From Petaurus breviceps papuanus (lineage: Eukaryota > Chordata > Mammalia > Diprotodontia > Petauridae): a DNA stretch of 64,000 nt. Position numbers and translations under genes: made by a program. Positions 56,946 to 64,000 of the stretch are shown here, one piece after another; within the stretch, counting starts at the first letter, position 1; each line of letters opens with the position of its first letter. The DNA lies in NCBI GenBank assembly GCA_028583685.1, contig JAMXIF010000032.1:8578756-8642755 (forward strand), read 5' to 3'. The notes under the pieces were generated by a model. The model made no database searches. It had not been told where the DNA came from and saw only the letters and a program-made list of their open reading frames with translations.

Positions 56946-57144
56946 ACATCAGGAACACTTCTGGTCTTGGCTTTTTAGCTGTGATCAAAGTGGTCCTGTT
57001 AAAATCCATGATATTTGGGTGCTAATAGAAATCAGTTACGGTAGAGGGCCAAGAGGGTCCTCTCCCCCAACCCCAGTTTGCTATCCAGCCAGGGAAAAAC
57101 ATGAAATATAATCTGGGAGAGAATTAATTTTTTGTCTCAACAGA

Positions 57145-57290
57145 ACAGTGTAGTGGCAAAATCACTGGACTTAGAATGAGGAGAGACCTAGATTCAAATC
57201 CCACTTTTCATACTGACCAGCCCTGTAATTACGGACAATTCACTTAACTTCTCAGACTCAATTTTCTCATCTGTAAATTGTTAGTATTCT
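57145..57290 (+). repeat. MIR
   Basis: 'cctagattcaaatcccactt' and 'ttttctcatctgtaaattgt'. Confidence 0.75.
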
Positions 57291-57329
57291 ACTATTATTA
57301 TCATCTCTATTCTTGTTGTTAACTATTAG

Positions 57330-57460
57330 AAAGACAGTGTGTCACAATGCAGAAAGAGAGTTGACCTTGGAACAAAAAAGACCTGGGTTCGAGTCATACT
57401 TGATTGTGACCCGGGACAAATTGTTTAACTTCTCAGGGCCCTAAGCAACTCTAAGACTAT
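57330..57460 (+). repeat. MIR
   Basis: 'aaaagacctgggttcgagtc' and 'ttgtttaacttctcagggcc'. Confidence 0.7.
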
Positions 57461-57724
57461 ATCTGGGTTCTGATTTGTGTGATTAATGAATCCTGTGAGA
57501 AGTAGCTGCATGTTCACACCATTCGAAGTTGTAATTACATAAAATATGGTCATTGGTTCCAGTCCAATGGAAATATGCTGTTCAATTTGAATAATTCAAC
57601 ACTTCATAAGATTCATTATTCGTACTAATCAGGATATAGCTGTATAAATTGCAGAGAAGTTCCCTATCACAATAAAATCAGATGTCCATTCCCTATGTTA
57701 TTATTGTTGTCAACATTATTAATA

Positions 57725-58200
57725 TTGAGACATAGTGTGGTGTAGTGGTTAGAGAGCTCGCCTCTCTAAGGAAGCAAGGGACACCCGAGTTAAGGTCTTA
57801 TCTTTTACACTACTAGCTATGGGACTGGCTAAATCAATTAACTTTTCAGTGTTCTAGGAAACTAAGATGTGGAGAAGGTACTGATCTGCATTGCACTGAT
57901 GAAGGGTTCCTTATACCAATGAAGGGGGGACAGTGGATAGCGTGCCAGGCCTGGAGTCAGGAAGATTCATCTTCCTGAATTCAAATCCAGCCTCAGACAC
58001 TTACTAGCCGTGTGACCCTCAGCAAGTCACTTAACCCTGTTTGCCTCAGTTTCCTCATCTGTAAAATGAGCTGGAGAAGGAAGTTGCAAACCACTCCAGT
58101 ATCTCTGCCAAGAAAACCCCAAAGGGGGTCACCGAGAGTCAGATACAACTGAAAACGACTGAACACTAACAACATACCAATGAAAAATCCTAAGTCAGGT
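57725..58200 (+). repeat. tRNA-headed SINE split by an RTE-tailed SINE
   Basis: 'agtgtggtgtagtggttaga' and 'gggactggctaaatcaatta', with the 3' end 'gggttccttataccaatgaa' resuming 'aaatcctaagtcaggt' after the insertion at 57924-58173. Confidence 0.7.
57924..58173 (+). mobile_element. RTE-tailed SINE, full length
   Basis: 'ggcctggagtcaggaagatt' and 'cagcaagtcacttaaccctg', then the tail 'caaaccactccagtatctct' and 'cagatacaactgaaaacgac'. The perfect duplication ataccaatgaa flanks it (57913-57923 and 58174-58184). Confidence 0.92.
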
Positions 58201-58204
58201 CAGT

Positions 58205-58560
58205 TAGTTGACAAGCATTTATATTAAATGCATTGTGCTAAATGGTGAGGTCACAAAAAAGGAAAATACACAGACTCCCTCCTCAAGGAGTTCACTTTCT
58301 AAGAGAGAGACAACATGAAAACAACAGCATGCAAACAGGCTGTATGCAGGATACATTGGAAATAATCAGCAAAGGGAAGGCACTAGCATTCAGGGGATCA
58401 GGCAAGGCTTTTCACCGAATGCGAGATTTGAAGGTAACCAGAAAAGAGGAGGGAGAGAATCCCAGTGAACATGCCCAGAATCTGGACATGAGGTATCTTA
58501 TGTGAAGAACAGTAGGAAAGCTCAGAGCCTGTAGGTGCATGTGAGTTTTGAGAATACGGC
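58205..58560 (-). repeat. L2/L3 3' region, antisense
   Basis: 'agttgacaagcatttatatt', 'actccctcctcaaggagttc' and 'gggatcaggcaaggcttttc'. Confidence 0.7.
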
Positions 58561-58577
58561 AAAGTTATTACTATTAT

Positions 58578-58739
58578 TATTTGCTTTTTTTTGGAGGGGG
58601 GAAAGCAGGGCAATTGGGTTTAAGTGACTTGCCCAAGGTCACACAGCTGGTAAGTGTTAAGTGTCTGAGGCCGGATTTGAACTCAGATCCTCCTGACTCC
58701 AGGGCTGGTGCTCTATTCACTGCACCACCTAGCCACCCC
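58578..58739 (-). mobile_element. Marsupial tRNA-headed SINE
   Basis: Antisense: T/G-rich tail, 'gtttaagtgacttgcccaag', 'tttgaactcagatcctcctg' and 'ttcactgcaccacctagcca'. Confidence 0.88.
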
Positions 58740-59204
58740 CACTGCAAAGTTTTTCTTATTGCTATTTATTTTATTACTCTCCTAAGGACATGGGACAACA
58801 CAGATGCAATTGTCAGTCTTCTCCACAGGGAAGCGTGGCTTCGCGGGGAGAAGGAGGATTCTTTGGATTTTACCCAGAGTAGGCTGGATCAGAGCTAACC
58901 CCTGGCATCCCTAGCCACCTGGGGGAAAGGTCACAGCTGTAAGCTCCCCCTAGAAGCCGCCGGCGAGTTGGTGACTCCCTTGTTAATCACCCAGCCAGCT
59001 TAGAGCCAAGACCGAGAGCTGGTGTCAGTCAGTGCTGCTTCCACCCCAGATTTTGCTTAGTCACTTTTCCTCTCCTTGATCTCTCTGCCCCGGGTGACTC
59101 AGACTACCCACAGATGACCCATCTTCTCCGGGAGTGCGGTAACTAAGACTTCGCTCCACGGCACTGACATCTAGAGAGCCACGACGATGCACCTAGGAGT
59201 CTAG
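58740..59204. other. Intergenic, unique
   Basis: No supported gene. Modestly elevated CpG at 58835-58970 and 59085-59190; no ORF. Confidence 0.45.
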
Positions 59205-59580
59205 ATGTAGAAATAGAAGAGGCCGCAAAGGCCATCCAGTCTAACCACCTCATTTTACAAAGGAGGAAGCTGAGGCCCCCAAAGGAGAAGTTCCTTAACC
59301 AAAGCTATGCAGGTAGTGACAGAGGCAGAGTTTGGACCCAGCTCCTCTGACTCTAGAACTAGGGCTCTTTTTTTGTTGTTTTTGTCTTTTGGAGGAGAGA
59401 AGGCAGGGCAATTATGGTTAAGTGACTTGCCCAAGGTCACACGGCTAGTAAGTGTTAAGTTTCTGAGGCCGGATTTGAACTCAGGTCCTCCTGAATCCAG
59501 GACCACCTAGTTGCCCCCTCCAGGGCTCTTTCTACAGCTCCAGTCACCTCTACCTTGTTTCACTTCAGAGGGTGAAAAGG
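59205..59580 (-). repeat. MIR, antisense, split by a SINE
   Basis: 'aggccatccagtctaaccac', 'aggaggaagctgaggccccc' and 'gacagaggcagagtttggac'. The right end 'cagggctctttctacagctc' follows the inserted SINE. Confidence 0.8.
59369..59517 (-). mobile_element. Marsupial tRNA-headed SINE inside MIR
   Basis: Antisense: 'tatggttaagtgacttgccc' and 'tttgaactcaggtcctcctg', ending 'ccacctagttgcccc'. The short duplication agggctcttt is repeated on both sides. Confidence 0.86.
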
Positions 59581-59619
59581 TATTAAACTTAGCACCTTGT
59601 TAATACAAATTGATTTAAG

Positions 59620-59790
59620 AAGCAGCTAGGTGGCACAGTGAATAGAGCCCGGACCCTGGAGTCGGGAGGACCTGAGTTCAAAGGTGGACTCAGGCACTTA
59701 TCACTTACTAGCCTTGTGACCTTGGGCAAGTCACTTAACTCCAAATTGCCCTGCCTTCCCCCCTCCAAAAAGACAAAAAAAAATTTGGTT
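59620..59790 (+). mobile_element. Marsupial tRNA-headed SINE
   Basis: 'agcagctaggtggcacagtg', 'gagtcgggaggacctgagtt' and 'gggcaagtcacttaactcca', with an A-rich tail. Confidence 0.88.
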
Positions 59791-59834
59791 TTAATAGGAA
59801 ACTAACCAATGACCCGCCCTCTCTCTTACAGGAT

Positions 59835-60040
59835 CCAAGGCTCGGAGTATCGTAAGGGAATTTAGAGGCCTAGAATCTAGTCCATCCTCCTCCTCATTTT
59901 ACACCTGAGGAAACAGGCTTGCAAGTACCAAATGTCTTGTCCAAAGCCATACGTGTAATAAGTAACAGAATCAGGATTTTAACACAGGTCCTCTGACTCT
60001 GAATCTGGTGCTTTTTGTGCTCCAGCAGCTGCCTCTAACA
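59835..60040 (-). repeat. MIR, antisense
   Basis: 'atttagaggcctagaatcta', 'acacctgaggaaacaggctt' and 'cacaggtcctctgactctga'. Confidence 0.72.
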
Positions 60041-61415
60041 GCAGTTAGAATGATACATTCAAGAATAATTATTTAAAGCAGGAAGCAACCAGATGGCCCA
60101 TCACCTTTCCCTGGCAGGTGGATCCTGGGATGGGATTCACTGACTCCTCTCCAGTGAAGCTATATTTTACACCCTCCTCTAGCTACTCCTCAGCAGCCGC
60201 TTGGTGTTGACCAAGGGTTCTCTCTGACTTTTATACTGAGTCAGGGTCCCAGGGTCTCTGTCTCCCCACGAGGGGGCAAGGTCTCTTCCCACATGGAACC
60301 CTACCCCCAACTCAATTTTCAGCATCTTAATATTGAAGACTGTGCCCCTACCCAGTGTTTGTGCTGCGTGCCCCAGCAGCCAGAATCACTAGTTCTCATG
60401 CTGCCATTTCTTGAAAGAGAGATGGTTTCATGCATCAGTACCCCCACAGTTCAATCTGACCTTGATTGTGACAGATAACTGAGGGAAAGGTGTGAGAACG
60501 TATTTGGGCTTGTACCTGAACAGGCAGCATCATTGCTGCCCTTTCTTGTTTTAAGTGGAGGAAAGGGGAAGAAAGAGAGGGAAGAGAGATAAATGGTGCT
60601 AAACCAAACAAAAACAAAAAATAACTCTCATCTCCACATCCTCAACCACTAGTTTCCCCCCACCCCAGGGAAGCTTTCCCCTGGACCAAAGCAAAAGTGA
60701 ATCTGACTCCGTGTTATAGTTCAACAGCTTCCTTACTGTCAAAGCAGAACACTTGGAAAATTCCCTGTTCACCTAGGAATTTCCCACATAGCTTTGCTCC
60801 TATATTCAGGTAATTGAGTTTAACCCCTCTGCCAACTCTTATGAGGGAACAGACTCTAGAGGGAGAGTGACAAAAGAGGCCATAGGAGACTCCTGCCATT
60901 GAGCTGTTGGAGTAGCTATAACTGAGCAAGTCACCAGCCCATGGTTCACATGCTTGAATTGCAAAAGACAGTATCAGCCTCTTGGAACTGTGACCCTCCC
61001 ATGGACTGACATCATGAGTAGCTCCCACAACCTCTCACTCATTCTCTATGTGAGGTGCCAATTTTATGAGATAATAGGTTTCCTTTCTTACAAGAAAGGT
61101 GCAAGGTAAATGTCTGAAAATAGATATTAGCTATGTTTATATAATGTAGGAAGGGAGATTGAAACATAATTATAACTTGTGGTAATGACTTTAATTATAG
61201 CATAAGATCAGGCAAGTGAGCCGTGGTGGTTCCCAGAGCCAGGGTCATGATTCGGGGAGAGATAGAAGGGGGAATTTACTGAGATGGGAAATTTGCTGAG
61301 TTGAACCCCAGGGGCTTTCTAAACTCAACTATGGACTCTTTCTTCTCACATATAGGTTACTGTCCTGCCTGAGTTTGTAATATCAGCAATTCAAGGACAA
61401 CCTTTACTATCTACC
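60041..61415. other. Intergenic, unique
   Basis: No supported gene or repeat. Confidence 0.5.
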
Positions 61416-61419
61416 ACAA

Positions 61420-61925
61420 AATAGTAGTTAGCATTTATACAGTGCTTTAAAGTTTACGAAGCCCTTTAGCTAAACCCCAGGTCAACAAAGCAAATTGTGC
61501 GCTTACTGTGTGCCAGGCAAGCACCGTGCCAAGCTCTGGGAATATGAAGAAAGGCTAAAACAAGGTCCCTGCCCTCAGTGACCTCATATTTGACCTGAAA
61601 ACAACTCTGTACTTACAGGATAAATTGAATGGGTAAATTGGAGATTTCTCAGGAGAAAGGCACTAGCATATTGGCAGACCAGGAAAGCCTTCTTACAAAG
61701 CTGAGACTTGAAGGGAGCCCGAGGAATTGAGAAGGGAGATGTGTTGTCCTACTGCCTTCTGACAACCACCCTGGGAGGCAGGTGCCATTGCTACCCCTTT
61801 TACAGGTGAGGAAACAAGTCTTAGAGAGGCTAAGCAGTCATCTGGTCTCACACAGCAGGCTTTGAATTCAGGTCTTCCACACTCCAAATTCTACCATCCT
61901 AAGCACTACACCACGTAACTGCCCA
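61420..61925 (-). repeat. MIR/CORE-SINE, antisense, split by L2
   Basis: 'gttagcatttatacagtgct' and 'aaagtttacgaagcccttta', then after an antisense L2 piece (about 61480-61728, 'gtgccaggcaagcaccgtgc') it resumes 'caccctgggaggcaggtgcc' and 'acaggtgaggaaacaagtct'. Confidence 0.75.
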
Positions 61926-62457
61926 AGTATACCAGGAACTGTGCTAGATTTCATGAATATGTGATTGTAATACTTTGTTACACCTTCCATGAATATGATC
62001 CCTCTCTAACTTGGTAGATTGTCTTCCAGAGGTGTAACCACAAAGGTCCTTAAGCTTTCTGCCTCTCCAATTTCTTGAACTGAAACTCAGAAATTAGATA
62101 TTCAGCAGACCCCAGGGCTTGGATTCAGTAATGCCTCTCCAGCTTGACAGGACCTAGGAGAGCTAGCATTTCACTGGCAGAGCCTTCAAAAGCCCTGGGT
62201 CGCCTCTGGGTCTTGATGACACATTGGTATAGGATCTTCATTGAGACTAAGATTTAAAAAAAAATGATTCAGTCCTTGTAGTCAGAGCTTGCAATATGAA
62301 GTGGGTGGGGTGTCTGTGAGAGATATACCCAAATAGTTATCCTGTGAGAATGAGAAAAATATATAATAGCAGAGGCCATAAGGCACGAGAGATTAGGGAT
62401 CTCCTTTAGCTGAGGGAATCAGGGAAGAAGGGGCATCTGAAGAGAAAGAGAAGGGAA
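61926..62457. other. Intergenic, unique
   Basis: No supported gene or repeat. Confidence 0.45.
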
Positions 62458-62745
62458 TAAGTGTTTGTACTGTGCCTCCTGTGCATGTCTGGTCCTGCAC
62501 GAAGCACTTTTTACAAATATTACCTCATTTAAAAAATACATCATCTCATTTACAATGTTATCATGGCACTGTGAGGTGGGTGCTATGGTTGTCCCCATTT
62601 TACAGTTGAGGAAACTAAGGCAAAGAGAGGTTAAGTAATTTGCCGGGTCACGACTCATGAGTGTCTCAGGCTGGATTTGGACTCCTCCCTGCCTCCTTTC
62701 TGCCAATTTCCAGCCCCGTACTCTAGTCACGAATTCACAGCTGCC
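62458..62745 (-). repeat. CORE-SINE, antisense
   Basis: 'ttgtccccattttacagttg', 'aggaaactaaggcaaagaga' and 'gaggttaagtaatttgccgg', preceded by the CORE part 'cactgtgaggtgggtgctat'. Confidence 0.8.
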
Positions 62746-62769
62746 TCTGAGCATGCTCTAAGGCATGCA

Positions 62770-62878
62770 GGATTTCCTCAACAAGTATTCATTAAACACT
62801 GTATCCTAAGCATTGAGGATACAAAGACAAAAATGGAACAGTGCCTGTCCTCAGGGAGTTAACATTCTACCCTAAGGC
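62770..62878 (-). repeat. L2/L3 3' end, antisense
   Basis: 'ctcaacaagtattcattaaa', 'agcattgaggatacaaagac' and 'ctgtcctcagggagttaaca'. Confidence 0.78.
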
Positions 62879-62884
62879 TGTAAG

Positions 62885-63235
62885 AAATGATGAAAAGGAA
62901 CGCCGAGAGACTTGAACCAGGACGGCAATTTATACAATGACAGTGATATTGTACAGACAAACACCTTTGAAGAACTCTGATAGATTCTGATCAACACAAT
63001 GACCAGCTACAACTCCAAAGGACTCACGATGTTACCCACTTACTAAGAGAGAGAGGATGGACTCAGAGTGCAGACCAGGACATGACCAATGGGGGGCCTG
63101 ATTTTTTCTTGACCATACGTGTCTGACAGGGGTTTTTTCTTGTTTTCTCACTGGCCGGGGGTGGGGGGGTTGAGGGTATGGAGGGAGAGGGGGGAAAGAA
63201 TGCAGAATTGAAAATAAAATTTAATTTTAAAAAAT
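62885..63235 (+). repeat. L1-type 3' end fragment
   Basis: 'ctgatcaacacaatgaccag', 'actccaaaggactcacgatg' and a G-rich stretch, ending 'aaaataaaatttaatttta'. It resembles the marsupial L1 3' UTR series. Confidence 0.6.
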
Positions 63236-63394
63236 TCTACTATGTTGAATACATGGAAGCAGTAAAAGGGGAAAATACAGGACAGGCTTGGGGAGCAGCT
63301 AGCTGCTAGTCCCTGGCCTCCAGCTTCTAGTTCCTTCCCTCTGAAGTTACCATATACCTCCTGCATATGCATCTTGTATATAGCTACATATATG

Positions 63395-63545
63395 CATGTA
63401 ATCCCCTCCAGCAGAATGCAGCGTCTTAAAAGTGTAAGCTCCTTGAGAGCAGGAACTCTATTGTATAATATTCTATATTCTATTCTACATATTGTGTATT
63501 TGTCCAGTGTCTGACACATAAGTACTTAATGAATGTCTGTTGAAG
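63395..63545 (+). repeat. L2 3' end
   Basis: 'gtgtaagctccttgagagca' and 'ataagtacttaatgaatgtc'. Confidence 0.78.
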
Positions 63546-63549
63546 TATC

Positions 63550-63840
63550 AACTGATAACCCAATTGGTTGGGATATAGAAGTGACTAAGAGGAGTATTAT
63601 GAAATAAGATGAGAAAGATCCACTGGGATAAGAAGAAGGAGAGCCTTCTTTACTATCAGATAAAGGTGTTTATGTGTTTTCCTGTAGGGTTCATAAGGAG
63701 TCACAGAATGCTTGCTTGTGTTTTTCATCAAGGACGTGATGTAATCACGCTTGTGCATCAGCAAGGTTGCTTTGGTAGTGGTGTTAGGACACATCGGAGA
63801 GTGGAAAGGACTGAATGCAGACAGATCAGCACTGCAGTCC
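63550..63840 (-). repeat. L2/L3-type fragment, antisense
   Basis: 'aaggacgtgatgtaatcacg' and 'aaggttgctttggtagtggt' match the antisense 'gtgacatgatcag...' segment of old L2-type copies. Confidence 0.5.
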
Positions 63841-63854
63841 GAGCAAGAGGCTGC

Positions 63855-64000
63855 TTGTTTGGCCTTCGTTCTTGAAGAGAACCAATGACATCAGGAAGGG
63901 GATGCCATGACTCGCAAGTGAATTGGATTTAAGTGAGGCAGGACTGTGCAAGGTCACTGACTTCACTTTCTCCTCCAGAGCCATCTGTGTCCAGTGGCCA
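63855..64000 (+). repeat. Unnamed marsupial interspersed repeat, cut by window end
   Basis: 'gttcttgaagagaaccaatg', 'gtgaattggatttaagtgag' and 'cctccagagccatctgtgtc'. Same family as the antisense copy at 30422-30712. Confidence 0.65.

Overview
The window looks like ordinary nuclear DNA from a marsupial. It contains one recognisable host gene, the 3' end of CLEC16A on the + strand, followed by a long repeat-rich intergenic region. The marsupial call rests on the repeats: many copies of the tRNA-headed marsupial SINE (about 150 bp, core 'gagttcaaatccagcctcag'), CORE-SINE/MIR relatives, RTE-tailed SINEs, abundant L2/L3, and marsupial-type L1 and half-L1 (HAL1-like) elements. I cannot name the species.

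Layout. Positions 1-2409 are CLEC16A intron. Positions 2410-2568 are the penultimate coding exon (Ser-rich linker), 2569-12274 the last intron, and 12275-12627 the last coding exon ending in TGA. A repeat-poor stretch from 12628 to roughly 15.5 kb is the likely 3' UTR. The joined exons are in phase (a split Asp codon) and encode the disordered CLEC16A tail, including the segment VESLTLVPPVDPHSL that I remember from human CLEC16A. In human the next genes downstream are SOCS1, the protamine cluster and RMI2. None of them is visible here, so the rest of the window would be the CLEC16A-SOCS1 intergenic interval.

From about 18 kb to 64 kb the DNA is a patchwork of fossils. It holds L2/L3 3' ends in both orientations, L1 ORF1 and ORF2 remnants, and one nearly complete HAL1-like element (34.4-37.3 kb, - strand). 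There are two LTR insertions of one family, each with intact 5-bp target-site duplications. There are four copies of a distinct SINE subfamily ('gtcgggatgacctgg'), two hAT-like MITEs, an RPL18A processed pseudogene with a large internal deletion, a remnant of a reverse transcriptase with an FADD motif, and an unnamed ~215-bp repeat present as an inverted pair. Several insertions are nested with readable target-site duplications, which gives a relative age order.

I found no CRISPR array, operon, intact viral gene or obvious new biochemical system. The items most worth a second look are a possible alternative 3'-terminal exon in the last CLEC16A intron (8683-8759), a CpG-rich patch in the same intron (about 10.03-10.13 kb), the unnamed inverted repeat pair, the compound LTR, and the distinct SINE subfamily.
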